DNA of 64,000 nucleotides, from assembly GCF_018812025.1 (NCBI RefSeq), contig NC_063044.1:69782847-69846846 (forward strand), in the 5' to 3' direction. Source of the DNA: Megalobrama amblycephala (taxonomy: Eukaryota > Chordata > Actinopteri > Cypriniformes > Xenocyprididae). Of the stretch, positions 22,212 through 33,963 are shown piece after piece. A program made the position numbers and the translations under genes. The notes under the pieces are model-generated. The model made no database searches. It was given only the letters and a program-made list of their open reading frames with translations, and was not told where the DNA came from. How positions within the stretch are numbered: position 1 is the first letter of the stretch; each line of letters starts with the position of its first letter.

Positions 22212-25111
22212 TATATTATTTGGTGGAGAATGCGGGCAACGTTTTAAACTTGGTTTTTGGTAAAAGAGCAATGTAGAATAATTTTGTATGATTTAACTTA
22301 CATGCGCGCTTTATTCAGTGAGAAGACGCACGGGTCCTCACTACGCACCGTTAACAAGCTGCTGTTTGTGTCTAGAAACACTGCAGGCATAGCCTTGGTT
22401 GACCGTGAAATACACTGCAGTCCATTGATATCTCAAGCTCGTATCTGTGAAGGACGACAATCTTTGCAGTAAGTTACAGTTTTGAATATTAATTTCCGCT
22501 TGAATAAACGAATTGAATCGTGTTCAGCGAGTTTAGAGGGTCGTGGCGAGATTCCTGCGATCACTCTTTCGAGGCCTCATTATATTTACCCGCTATTAAA
22601 TCTGAATTTCTTGTGTCGTCCAAAAATTCACAATAGCCGGTTTGCTCCTGGGTTACGTCGTTTGGACTAGCTACCAAACCACGTGATCCCCGTTACAGAT
22701 CTAATCGGAAAAGCAGTCCGTCTGATTTAACGATTGATGTGTGAGAGTTCGGAGCTATATCAGCATCCTGATCCAATGTTGATTTGTAACCCGCGGCGAA
22801 GGAATCCCGCAAGCGTTACATATTCGCGTGCATTAAAGTTGCACCAAAGGGACTGATTCCCAGAGTTGTGTACCCGTGAGTAAAACGGTACATATATATT
22901 TATTAGTTGTAATCGTGATCGTGCAGTTAAAACAGCGTAAGGGCCAGAACCCCACAAGCGCGTTGGTTTTTATATCACGAATTAAAGAAAGGGGATGCAG
23001 TAACTCTGACCAGACGCCAGAGGGCAGTCTGCTCAGGTGTGCCACCCCTCCCTACTTATTGGTTGTGTGGACTCATTGACGCCACCGCGTGGACGTTCTG
23101 AGTTAAAGCCGCTCCATACTTTGAACTGAAATTATATCCAAATTATCTTTGCTTCTCTATACTGCGGGGAGTTGTAAAAGTAATTTGCTTTTGGTGGTTA
23201 TGCTTTCCAATCGTTATTGGAATGGGTTTTACTGATTTAAATTTAGTTTAAACACGTTTAAATTTTTAATTTAAATTAACTTTCCCTTCCAACAAGAGAA
23301 GTCACTTTCTGAGAGTGCGCCCCTGGTGGACACTGCCAGATAAGTCAATTCTCTTTTCCTTGCATTCTTTTCCTGTATTCACAGATCTACTCTATTTTAT
23401 TTTATTTTATTTATTTTACTTTGTTTTATTTCATCTATTCCCTTTTTGTCTTTTCTCTCTCTTTCTCTCAAGTTACTTCTTTAGTTTTACTTTGGAAATT
23501 CATTCCCTTTTATTACTTAATGTTTTATTTTATTCACTCTTAGCCCTGTGTCCTGTGTGTTATTGCCTAAGTAATAACATTCACGCACACCCAAGCCTCC
23601 CTTATTTCATACACTTATTTTAAATTTAATTAAATAACATTTAATTGAATTTTAAAATTAAGTAGTGTCAATCAGTTGGCATTTTGCTCATAAAAGAAGC
23701 AATTCTCTTCAAGGAAACTTACAAATAGGGAAGGCTTTCTCCTTTCTTTTTCCCGTTCTGTTATTCTATGCACTCATTTAAATTTGACTGAAAAAGATTT
23801 CATTCAAATTTGAATCAAATGCATCTGAATTATCCTCGTTACTTTCTCTTTTCCCATTCTGCTATTCGGCGCACTCGTTTAATGCAAATTTGAATCAAGT
23901 GCATCTGAACTATTTTGTTTTTGTTTTACCCCTCTGCTCATTTCAGTTCTAGTTTAACTAGTTCATTCTGACTGTCATTGTAGGCTCATTTTCTTTTGTC
24001 ATACACACTTAATTATTTAAATTTGGTTTAAACAAGAGGTAAACTGAGATTTAAATTTACAATTAAGCTGTGTTTGTGTGACCACTTGTGTATTTGCAGA
24101 TAAGGCCCTTGGCCGCCTGGTGGTGAGTTGACGGTCGCCCCAGTGAGTTCCAGTGAGTGGAACTGCCTAGCCTAGCGTGTCTTACACTAACCGTGTGTGA
24201 ATCGTGGACATTCTGACCTCGTATCACGGGCAACACGCAAGGACATCGGCGAGTTGTGTATCAGGTACAGGGAGGCAACGAGACCCAAAGTGACAGCAAA
24301 CGGCAATTTTGTTTAATTTCCCTGCTCAGGCTTCTGCACGACAGAACCGCCCGTTTGGAGTAACTGCCCGTAAAGGGGACAGACTCTGGGTTCAGGGAAA
24401 ACTCAATTTTGACTGGTCACTCGGGCCGTTGGCGCAAATACCTTGCCGAAGTGCGCAATTGTGCTGATGTTCCCTGTTTGAGAGGTTGCACCGTGTTACA
24501 AAGGGGACAGGTGACCACGGACACCGCAGTGGAGTGTTTGAACGTCGAGGAAAGGTTGCCTGCCATTGAGTTCTTGTCTGAGCACCCACAATTCACCCAG
24601 GCCTAAATTAGTGACATACAGTCACTTCACCTAATTGAAAGCCACAGAATATTACATATTCTTTGATTACTCAGGTGCGGGCCAACCCTTATACTCTTGA
24701 GCCATACCATCCCTCTAGGTTTTATGACACAACAGTGCACTCGCCTGACACTGTCATAAACCCAGCCGGAATAGGAAGTTTAAGTTTTACTTCTCCCCTC
24801 TAGCCCTTCTGTTTTAGTTTATTGCTATTCTATTTTTATTCCTTTCTATTTGTCTACTGCTCTATTTCTCATTTAATTGCATCCTGTTCTATTCTGTTCT
24901 GTTTTGCTTTTCCACTGTGTTTGTTTCTTTCAGTTCATGTAAAAGCAGAGCCTGTGAGAGCCATCACGGAAAACTGAGGAATAGATAGACGACCGAGCAG
25001 CGAGAGTCATCAAAGGACTCTTAGGGCCACCGCCTGTCAAATTCTTTGTTTAAATCCGGCACTCACCCACACAAATTGACCCGCGTGGTCCTTTTGGCCA
25101 TTGACAATTAA
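22212..25111 (+). other. Primer site region and 2.9-kb untranslated leader
   Basis: Right after the LTR comes TATATTATT, then TGGTGGAGAATGCGGGC, which holds the primer-site position (TGG start about 10 bases after the LTR). The tRNA was not identified. The remaining leader has no long ORF. It is T-rich around 23390-23640 and carries an imperfect duplication: a block with 'attctgctattc' and 'tttgaatcaa(g/a)tgcatctgaa' occurs twice between 23750 and 23920. Such a long leader is unusual for an LTR element. Confidence 0.6.
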
Positions 25112-28100
25112 GTGTCTAGCCTACATTCCACTAACTGTCTGCACCAGTTAACTGGAACCAAACCAAAGAATTATATAATTATGCATTATTATAAGTCGTT
25201 AGTTCTGCGCGTGCTTGCATTGGTTCTGTTTGTGCTGTCTTTCTCTCGCCAACAGCAAGCTAACGTGTTCAGAGCAGCCAGCCCCAGCACCCATGGGGAC
25301 CGACTCAAGACCTGGTTGGACTCCCTGACCAGCATGTTCCTGCCCAACGCCGCTGTGGATCCCCAGCACCCAAGCAACGAGCAGCTGGACGACAACCTGA
25401 AACGACTGATGGCCCACGATCCGACGCCGAGCTACAAAGAATGGGCGAAAGTCATCCGAGCCATCGCCCACAACCTCAAGCTCCAGGCGGAGGATGCCCG
25501 GAGGAATCAGGCCCAGATTCATCGTCACCACGATCAGCGACTCGTCGAGACCCAGGACCAGCGTTGGACAGCGGATGAATCCAAACCCGAGCTGCAGGAG
25601 GAGCTGCAAAGACTTCAAAAAGCCCTTGCAGAGCTCCACCTGGAGGTGGAGCGTAGAGAACTGACTGAAAAACTACAACACAGCGAAGCTCCCCTAGCCA
25701 AAGCAGAGACTAAGCCGAAAGACAGACACACTAAAGCCCTGACCTGTGAAAATCATCTTAAACAGGCCCAGAAAGGGGTTATGGCTCCGAAACAACAAAG
25801 AGACTATGTGAATGAACTTGACAATGGTTACAGAGAGCTGAAAAGTGGCATGGGAGGGGAAACACACATCACAGAGTTTCCCCTAACCAGTCAAGAAGCC
25901 CTAATTCCAAATGGGGTTAAAAGTCCACTGCCCAAAATGTCCAGCGGCCAGGAAACTTTGCCAGCAGCTGTCACGTCCAACTGCCAGCACCTGCGACAGG
26001 CTCTGATCCAAAAGCTTCCTGACCCTGCATCAGATCAAGGGCTCCCTGCTGCCATGGACTTAAAACGGGGCAGACTGAAAAACCCATACACTTGCTACAG
26101 CCAACTGCAAATGGCCTACTTCAGAGCACGTGGTCAGCCAGCAATGGAGGAAGATTTCATCTTCAAAACTCTGTTTCTCCCAGAACTGCACCCTGCGGTG
26201 AGTGATCATCTGGCAGCCTTGGCCTGCTCATGCAGTATGTCTACTCAGCAGCTGCAAAACTTGGTCGATGAAGCTCACTCCAAGCAGAACACTGCTCCTG
26301 AAAAGACTGTAGAAAATCAAACCAGTTACACAGTCTCTGATCACTGCCCAGAAACCTGTCCTTACCTTGTTGAAAGACTGAGAAATGAAGCTGAAAGCCG
26401 AAATCAGACTCTCAAGTCACAAAGATGTGAGCTGAATGTGCAGTCGCACAGTCCAAATGAGGTCCACCCTGAACACACAGCTCCCACGCACCACACCATT
26501 GGTCGAGTGAGCCTGGTACCTCCGGTGTGCGTAGCGCAAATGGACACGTTTCTCTGTTTCACCCACAAAGACCCGCTAGACTGTTTTGAGCCCTTATTGA
26601 ACGCCAGACCGCTGAAAATCTGGGCTCAAGTGTGTGAACTTCTGCCTTCCCAGTCACCCAGACCACCTGAGCCAGGCGGTCAGGTCACAGAGGTCGCGGG
26701 AAATCTCCCAGCTAACCGCGGGAATCCCGTCTCAGAGCACAGTTCAAGTTCGCTACCCGGCGCACTTCAACTCACCATAGACTGTAACTCCCTCTGCTCC
26801 AAGGTCACGACAGACTCACAGCTGAATGATGTAATTACAACAGACACTATTCTCACACTGTGGGCAGACAACTCAGCCTTCAGCCACACGCTGTTAAGTG
26901 CTCTCAGTGAAGGGACACCGGACCTCCCATTTGTCAACATGCAAACACGCTTCCCATTGGACTTTCGTCTGTCAACCACGATGACCGTCAAGGCCACCTG
27001 TGTTATGAACTTCAAATGGAACAACCGGCATTTAACCCATCACTTCCTGGTCCGTCCAGACCTCCTGATGCACTCTAATGCTCATACGGACAATGCAAAT
27101 GAGTTGTTGTGGGCCCCAATGACTGTACAGCTTCCTGTTGTTCCTGTCAACACTGCCAACTTCCTGTCAGGCCAGACTATCCAACAGGTCTGCATCCTGA
27201 TCAACATACAGGAACCTGTAGTACCACCTTACACCAAAGGGGGTGCTGTTTGGATCAACATACAGGAAATTGTAGTACCACCTTACACCAAAGGGGGTGC
27301 TGTTTGGCTCCACGCACAGGAAACGGTAGTACCACCTTACACCAAAGGGGGTGCTGTTTGGCTCAACAGGCAATGTGGTCAAACCCTAAGCCACATGCTG
27401 GGCTCCTTCACACTGTCACCTGAAGGCGTGGAACTTGGACTTGCTCTAAAAGCCACACCACTAACTGAAGTGTCACCCTACATAGTTCACAGCTGGCTCA
27501 ACGAATGCATGGTCGCAGACATCAGCATTCCCAAAGCCTACCATCTAGAATGGATAGTGGACCACGGCCACTATGACTTTAAACTCAGGTTAACAGTCAT
27601 TAACTTAATACCAGCTGCCATGGTCCCAGAAGGAAGCTTAAGCAACACAAGCTTCACGGCATCCTTCAAGAGCATCTCCATCACTCCCATCAACCTGGTA
27701 CCCACCAAACAGGTGCGCAGAATGGAGCTGATGGAGGACCAACACCTCGCTGTACCCACAGTCGCTAACCAGCCTGCCTGTGAAACTCAGGAAAGCGCTG
27801 CACCTCGGACAGCCAACCTGACAGCTTACACCACAACAGAGGAACCCTTCCCAAGGTTTGAGCCTAAAGGCCAACAGATCCAGAAAGATGCAAGTGCGCT
27901 AAAGAATGATGCAGACTGTCAAAGACTCAGAAACGTCTTGCACAAATTCAAAGTGACATTGGACAAAGACCTTTTATGCTGTGGTCTCACTAAACTTCAC
28001 ACAGTGCATAGTGCAACACAACCCGTTGCCTCTCCATGGCAATCAAGTACTCACTCGCCCTGGGCCTGGCCTTCATCCTATCCCAAGGGATCAAAGGGAT

Positions 28101-28150
28101 GCAAGAATCCATGGACAGGTGCTTATCTGCTCTCCCTCAAGGACCAGTAG
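25112..28150 (+). CDS. Gag-like polyprotein of the young LTR element, truncated into pol
   Basis: 1012 codons. A hydrophobic stretch (SLVLRVLALVLFVLSF, residues about 29-44) precedes a Gag-like N-terminal part, so translation may really begin at a later Met. Residues about 150-200 form a Glu/Leu-rich coiled coil. Residues about 290-400 look capsid-like (RQALIQKLPDPASD..., then FIFKTLFLPELHPAV). Residues about 560-670 are placed like a retropepsin but have LWADNSAFSHTLLS where a D(T/S)G box is expected. Three 18-residue repeats follow. The C-terminus (LHKFKVTLDKDLLCCGLTKLHTV) resembles the first residues of a retroelement reverse transcriptase. After that an unrelated tail marks the deletion joint near 28010. 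Codon use is uniform and the frame fully open, consistent with youth. Confidence 0.75.
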   Translation: MSSLHSTNCLHQLTGTKPKNYIIMHYYKSLVLRVLALVLFVLSFSRQQQANVFRAASPSTHGDRLKTWLDSLTSMFLPNAAVDPQHPSNEQLDDNLKRLMAHDPTPSYKEWAKVIRAIAHNLKLQAEDARRNQAQIHRHHDQRLVETQDQRWTADESKPELQEELQRLQKALAELHLEVERRELTEKLQHSEAPLAKAETKPKDRHTKALTCENHLKQAQKGVMAPKQQRDYVNELDNGYRELKSGMGGETHITEFPLTSQEALIPNGVKSPLPKMSSGQETLPAAVTSNCQHLRQALIQKLPDPASDQGLPAAMDLKRGRLKNPYTCYSQLQMAYFRARGQPAMEEDFIFKTLFLPELHPAVSDHLAALACSCSMSTQQLQNLVDEAHSKQNTAPEKTVENQTSYTVSDHCPETCPYLVERLRNEAESRNQTLKSQRCELNVQSHSPNEVHPEHTAPTHHTIGRVSLVPPVCVAQMDTFLCFTHKDPLDCFEPLLNARPLKIWAQVCELLPSQSPRPPEPGGQVTEVAGNLPANRGNPVSEHSSSSLPGALQLTIDCNSLCSKVTTDSQLNDVITTDTILTLWADNSAFSHTLLSALSEGTPDLPFVNMQTRFPLDFRLSTTMTVKATCVMNFKWNNRHLTHHFLVRPDLLMHSNAHTDNANELLWAPMTVQLPVVPVNTANFLSGQTIQQVCILINIQEPVVPPYTKGGAVWINIQEIVVPPYTKGGAVWLHAQETVVPPYTKGGAVWLNRQCGQTLSHMLGSFTLSPEGVELGLALKATPLTEVSPYIVHSWLNECMVADISIPKAYHLEWIVDHGHYDFKLRLTVINLIPAAMVPEGSLSNTSFTASFKSISITPINLVPTKQVRRMELMEDQHLAVPTVANQPACETQESAAPRTANLTAYTTTEEPFPRFEPKGQQIQKDASALKNDADCQRLRNVLHKFKVTLDKDLLCCGLTKLHTVHSATQPVASPWQSSTHSPWAWPSSYPKGSKGCKNPWTGAYLLSLKDQ
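27203..27366 (+). repeat. Three tandem 54-bp (18-aa) repeats in the gag-like ORF
   Basis: The word VVPPYTKGGAVW recurs three times with a period of exactly 54 bp (measured 27221, 27275, 27329), keeping frame. Each copy is preceded by a variable (I/H)(N/A)xQE. Copies differ by several substitutions, so selection or drift has acted since duplication. The role is unknown. Confidence 0.85.
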
Positions 28151-28250
28151 GAACCACCTGCTGCATGACCATCCGGATCCATGTGCCATCGAACTTGGTT
28201 ACCGTCCAACGAAGTCCGCGCAGGAACTTCGTTGGCCGAAAGGGGGAATC
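28151..28250 (+). other. 3' end of the young element's interior, with polypurine tract
   Basis: The region after the gag-like stop. An alternative frame (from 28036) is open through it but matches nothing recognised. AAAGGGGGAATC (28239-28250) directly precedes the 3' LTR and is the polypurine tract. Confidence 0.75.
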
Positions 28251-29746
28251 TGTAACGTCTGGATGGATCCGTTCAGAGTCAATAAACTTTGGAGTTTTCA
28301 GAATGCTTTTAACCTGATGAACTTTGTTTCTTAATCACTAAATCGGCTCCGAACAGTCTACTAAAGATGAGCCCACTTGACACCTTTGTTGCCCTCCGAG
28401 GTAACACAGCAGGCCCAATTTCCTTGCTCTTAGGACATCAAAGGGGCCCCTCATGTGGACTATGGGCCAGATCCACATTCCAGCACCCACACACACTGGC
28501 ACACACAAAAACACACACACAGACACACATACAGAAACACACAAACATAAATTTTTAACTGTATATATATCCTACCACTATGCTGAAATATATATTTCAT
28601 ATATTTTAGGGCCTATGCATGTTTCCTAGTGTTTAAATTAGTGTATTTGTGCTAGTGTGCATTTTAACGATATAATTTTGTCTGTAAACCATAACTTCTT
28701 GTCTATGCCTTTCTAATCTGGCGAGTTTGGTCTCTCCGTAAAGCTCCGGACTCGAGCTATTTACTGAGGTGGGTCACATGGCTGACATATGCATTTTTCT
28801 ATGTGTTTAATGATACTGTGAAGAACACACTCCTTTTGGAGATCTGATCTGGTAGTCATAAATCATTGGATTAAGTCGTGAGGCCAAACAATGGGAAAGC
28901 TTTCCCGCCAACTTTGCACCCATGTTATTGGCTACCCCACCTCAAGGAGGTGTGTCGGCTTATCTGTCATAAAAGCAAAGACGCACAATTTCTTGTGTGT
29001 TCTCTCCCGATTGTCTCACGAGCATCTCGTGCACGTTTTTCCCGGACCTCTCCGGTGACCACGCGCTGCCACCGCGCTCAGCTTCGGGATCGCCATCTTC
29101 CAGCGAAACTCACTCTCGTCCTCAGTTCAAACCTTCCCGCTGAACGGAGGAAGCCAACGAACTGCACCAGCGCTAACCTGAAATTCGACACACGCAACCA
29201 ATGCAAGTATACTGCCGTTTCTCAATCTTAGATGATGAAACTGATTTCCGTGCTGGCTTAGGACTGGTTGTGAGTTTGCTACTTGCCTTCTCTCTTTCCT
29301 TCTCTACTTCTATTCTTGTACATAGGTGTGTATTTTCTTGTATATTTAGATGTATAACCTCTGTATTCGTAGTTTGCATATATTAAAACGTTATTCATGC
29401 TCGATTGTTCTGTTTGTTCTTTCAGCTGAAAACCCAAGTCACTTTAACGTTTTTCGATCGCTTTATGCTTTAGTTATTTTCATGGCCAGAAAATAACTCT
29501 GTTTATAATATTCTGTGAGGGACTTAGTTTGCTGGACAAACGAACAGTTTCTCTAGATAATTATTAAACCAGAACTAATCATATATGTAATTGATTATAA
29601 TTCGTTGTAATTGATTCACAATATATGTTTAATTCCCCGTTGGGTTGATATATGAATCATAATTTATTCATAACCTTATGAATTATTATATTCATATTTC
29701 ATCCATAAATTGATTAATAACTGTACGAACCGCTACATTCGTTACA
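28251..29746 (+). repeat. 3' LTR of the young element (1496 bp)
   Basis: Same sequence as the 5' LTR except for one extra G in 'cacatGgctgacat' near 28780. It carries the same CATAAAAG box and CA-rich repeat. Confidence 0.9.
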
Positions 29747-30220
29747 GGCGGCAGGTCATTTTCCGTCATTGCACCTAAACTATGGAACTCTACCACTGGC
29801 ACTAAGGACAATAAACTCTATGTATTTAAATCACAACTCAAAGCCTACATATTTACCCAATACTGTCAGTCATAACATGTTCTTTAGACACTATCCTCAT
29901 CTGGACACTACCAGCTGTAATTCTCTCTCGAGTATTTTTGTTCTGTGTATTTATGTTGCATCTACTATCCTTTTTCTGTTGTTACTGATACTATGTTATG
30001 TTTCTCTGTTTTCTGTTTTAAATTGTACTATTATATGCAACTTCATTAATTTCTATCCCCGGACTGGGCAAATGTCTACTGTCCACTTAACTGATTAATT
30101 GATTGTGATACGACTGTTTTGTTCATGTGAATCGACTGTCTATTATGTTACTGTTTTTGTAAAGCGTCCTTAAGCTTGGGAAAGGCGCTATATAAATTAA
30201 ACATTATTATTATTACTGAT
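29747..30220 (+). mobile_element. L2-type LINE, 3' fragment
   Basis: It continues the L2 C-terminal coding part (a FSVIAPKLWNS-like stretch readable by frame change at 29755-29800), then a 3' UTR ending in AAAGCGTCCTTAAGCTTGGG, GGCGCTATATAAATTAAA and ATT repeats, the usual L2 tail in fish. Together with 18743-20716 this is one LINE copy. Confidence 0.85.
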
Positions 30221-30301
30221 TTCCAATATTAAAGAGTTGCTTGTCTTTGTCTTTGCACGTGGGTTGTTGGTCATTACATTGTGTGCATATAGCGCTCATG
30301 A

Positions 30302-30357
30302 CACAAAGAGATATTGCACTAATGTTTGTCACAAAGAGATATTGCACTAATGTTTGT
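30302..30357. repeat. 28-bp tandem duplication
   Basis: CACAAAGAGATATTGCACTA and the next eight bases occur twice in direct succession with no difference. It lies about 400 bp upstream of the lectin start codon. Confidence 0.85.
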
Positions 30358-30759
30358 GTTAAATATTGTGTTTGGGATGCAGAAACATGTTTTTGTTCAA
30401 TGACAGTATTGATGATAACAGAAAATACAAATGCTGAGGTGGATTTTTCCTGTGAAGCCGCTATGGAAATATACTTTCAGACTCTCCAGGGCATTCAAAT
30501 AAGCATGTTTCTAAAGAATTACAGCAACAATGACCAACAAAGAGAATAGATGTGGATCCATTTTTAGCACAAGTGATGTGACCTACTGATTGAGGGATGA
30601 GAGCAGATATAATAATCACATTGTTTAAAGCTGCAAGACAAAACACACAACCTCTAAAGTAAGAACAACTCGCATCTTCATTCTTCAGCCAGACTTTGAG
30701 ATCTTAATATTGTCTCAATTATTGTGTACGGTGCAAATTCCCACTTGAATTTTTCAGAA

Positions 30760-33700
30760 ATGGACCAAACTCCATATTTCATCCTTCTCATCGGTGAGTG
30801 TGTTTGTCATTTTATTTATGGCTTATAGCAGTGTTTCTTAACTCCAGTCCTTATTTAACACACCTGATTTGGATAGGAGAGCGCTCCATAAACTCAAGAG
30901 AGTGTGTTAGATAAGAGAGACAAACGTGCAGAACGGACTGGAGTTGAGAAACACTGGTTTATGCTTTCATCAGGTTGACCTTGTTATGAAAAGCAACCCT
31001 CTACAATGCGAGTAAATTACTCACATATGTGACTCAATTTTCATGCTATCGTTATCATTCTGCCTTAAATTGTTATATTTCTCTCGCCAGTGTTTGAGTT
31101 AGATGCAAAGTGTAAGTTTAGCACAGATGTATTTTCACTCGCCATGAATTGAACCCTCATGATTGTCACAAATGATTTCTATTTTGAATAAATACTGTTG
31201 TTTTCAACTTTTATTCATCAATGTATTTTATCGATGTGTATCTACTGAGGTGAACTGGAATAGTGACGGAGAGCGAAACTCTTAATATAAGTCTTTACCA
31301 ACACTTTTTATCAATTTAACACATCCCTGCTGAACAAAAGTAGTATATTTAGAATAATTAAAAAAAGAAATGACTGACCTCGAACTTTTGAAAGGTAGTG
31401 TATATTGTTAGAAAATGTTTCTATTTTGAATAAAGCTGTTCATTTTCTTTCTTTTTTTAAAAAAAAATTCATTCTGTGATGAATGAAAATTTACACAACT
31501 GTTTCCAACATTGATAATAAATAATCATATTAGAATGATTTCTGAAGGAAATAATGTGACATTCATGAAAATTCATCTTTGGTCACATGGAATAAACTAT
31601 ATTTGAACATATATTCACATACATTAAAAGAAATGAGTTGTTGGATTTATTTAAAAAACACACAACTATATTGAGTAATTTGAACAAATAATTTAGTTGA
31701 ATGAACAAAAGAAAGTAAAGCTGCCAAAATGTCTTTGAGTAAATACAAATCATTTGAATTTGTCAGTTACATAATATTTATATGTGCAGTTTACTTTAGT
31801 AATGTTGTTTATTATGTAAGTTGAGCACATTTATTGACTTAATTTACCTTATTAAACTCTTCAAAATGCACTCAAAATATAACTCATGAACAAACTTGAT
31901 TGAATTTAGAGCAGGAATAACATCCTATAAACATGTGCACATAAACACAGGCAACACACTTCTGCATAATGGTAACCACAATTAAAAAAAACATTACAGA
32001 AACACATATAAATGACCAACATAACTGAACACTAAACACTAACATAAACTAACAACATCTTTCCCTTTACTGAAAAACATAAAATAACACTTTAATCCCT
32101 AAATGTACTCTCCTAATGCAGTCCCTTGCAAAGCATGTGGGATCTACGGATCCACTGCCTACTTAGTTATGTCTACATTTGTTTCATTCAGCAATGTTAA
32201 GTTGACTGAACAAACACTAAGTAAAGCTGACAATACTCATTTTCAGTAGAAACAATGCAGTTAAATTACATTCATGTAGTTACATGAGTAATGTGAACAA
32301 GGGTGGTTTGAGTGAAACTAACAAGAAGTGAAAGTTTATTAGTGTAAAAACACTATTATTACGATTATTAAATTATATATATCATAGGGTTGGAAAGCAT
32401 TAACTCAAAGCTTCTCTTTCACAGCTCTCTGCTCCGTATCTGAATGTGTTCAGCGTCAGTATCACTTTATAAACGTGATGAAGAACTGGACTGAAGCTCA
32501 GAGATACTGCAGAGAGAATTACACAGATCTGGCCACCGTTGACGACATCAACGACATAAATGAGCTGAAGGAGAGTGTGAATGTTGGAGGAGTTCAGTAT
32601 GTCTGGATTGGGCTGCAGAAGACAGGTGTTGATAAATGGCAGTGGTCTTCAGGTGAACCTGTGGTCTATCTGAACTGGGATCCTACACAACCAGAAGGCA
32701 GAGATGATTGTGGAATGATGTTGAATGGACAGTGGCATGATTTTCCATGTAATAAACAACACCATTTTATCTGCAACAACAGTGAGTGCTGCTATTTCGA
32801 ATTACAATCACCACTCATGTATAGACGTCTTATATAGGCTATCAAATATAATGGCTTTTTGTGATCCCACCGAGTGGCACAAAGACTGAGCTGCAGCAAT
32901 GGTTTTTAGCGTGAATGCTGCAGAGAGAAATCACATGATTTAAATGATCACAATGTTCACAAATGTTTTATCTTTAAAGTAATCTTAAATATATTGTGTA
33001 TATATCAGCAGCTTTAGAAAAGGTCATTGAATGATGTGTTTGTGAAGTTTCCAGCACTGCTCCTGTTCACACTATAAAGCAGCATAAGAATAATGAATGA
33101 CCTGATTCATGAATCTGTTTCCATTTGTTTGTCTTAAAGCGAACACAGGACCTGTCTTTGTCAATCAGATAATGACCTGGACAGACGCTCAGAGTCACTG
33201 CAGACAGAATCACATTGATCTGGTCAGTGTGAGGAACGTGAATGAGAATCAACAGGTGGCAAACATCATTTCTCGTAATTCATCTGGATCGTATGTCTGG
33301 ATCGGTCTGTCCAGAGTCAGAGACTTATGGCGTTGGTCAGATCAGAGTAACTCCTCATTCAGATACTGGAAGTCTGGTGAAACCAGTTTGAATATACATG
33401 GTAAAAACTGTACAGTGGTTGAAGCGAACGCTCAGGGACAATGGTCAGACTTCACCTGCAACCAAACATATCCTTTTGTGTGTTATGAAGGTGAGCAGAT
33501 CCTCACAAAACACTCATAATCCATCCATCACCTCCAGATATCTACATGTCTCACACGTTCTGCGTGTTGTTTTTGATCAGTCTCTCTCTTGTGGTTTGTT
33601 TTGTGTCCAGATAAACTGATCGTGATCGACCAGAATCTGACGTGGTCCGAAGCTCTGAGATACTGCAGACAGAATCACGTGGATCTGGTCTCGGTTCAGT

Positions 33701-33963
33701 CGGAGGAGATGCAGCGTCGTGTGATGAATGTGGTCAGACGGGCGTCTACTGCGGCGGTGTGGTTGGGTTTGCGTCACTCCTGCACCGTGGGCCTCTGGTT
33801 CTGGGTGAGCGGACAGACCGTGTGCTATCAGAACTGGGCGATTGATGATTCAGAGAACTGTGATTCTGCAGTGAGATCTGGAGCAGTTCGGTCTGGAGGA
33901 GATCAGCGCTGGATCAGCCGTCCTGAGAACGACCGACTCAACTTCATCTGCAGCAGATATTAA
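30760..33963 (+). CDS. Secreted protein with three C-type lectin domains
   Basis: Four exons: 30760-30793, 32425-32781, 33140-33490, 33611-33963. All introns are GT-AG and phase 1. They join to 364 codons plus stop. Exon 1 and the start of exon 2 give a signal peptide ([17 protein letters not shown]). Each later exon is one C-type lectin domain with WTEA/WTDA/WSEA-x-x-YC starts, a (V/L)WIGL or VWLGL core, and paired cysteines up to FICN, FVCY or FICS. Domain 1 has QPE where sugar-binding members have EPN or QPD, and WHD in place of WND; domains 2 and 3 lack both motifs. No membrane segment follows, so it should be secreted. Similar multi-CTLD proteins are abundant in fish. Sugar binding is doubtful for domains 2 and 3. 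Confidence 0.9.
30829..30957. mobile_element. Short palindromic MITE in lectin intron 1
   Basis: The left end AGTGTTTCTTAACTCCAGTCC and right end GGACTGGAGTTGAGAAACACT are inverted with one mismatch, about 130 bp apart. Confidence 0.8.
30958..32424. other. Remainder of lectin intron 1, no gene seen
   Basis: AT-rich DNA. No further exon is needed to join the lectin frame and none is seen. Confidence 0.6.

Larger units (their letters stand above)
20717..29746 (+). mobile_element. Young LTR retroelement lacking most of pol, inserted in the L2 LINE
   Basis: LTRs 20717-22211 and 28251-29746 bound a 6-kb interior. The ends TGTAACG and CGTTACA are perfectly inverted. GGCG flanks the element on both sides (20713-20716, 29747-29750), a 4-bp target duplication, and the split L2 reads on across the site. 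By eye the LTRs differ only by one inserted G near 28780, so insertion was recent. The interior has a 2.9-kb leader and one 1012-codon ORF of gag type. That ORF ends with only the N-terminal edge of reverse transcriptase before a deletion. It must have moved with enzymes supplied in trans, or lost pol in or just before its last cycle. Confidence 0.9.

Noticed and set aside
25195..25250. Hydrophobic stretch as signal peptide of a host receptor
   Set aside because: The ORF lies between identical LTRs and has gag-like and RT-like parts; the stretch is probably upstream of the true start.
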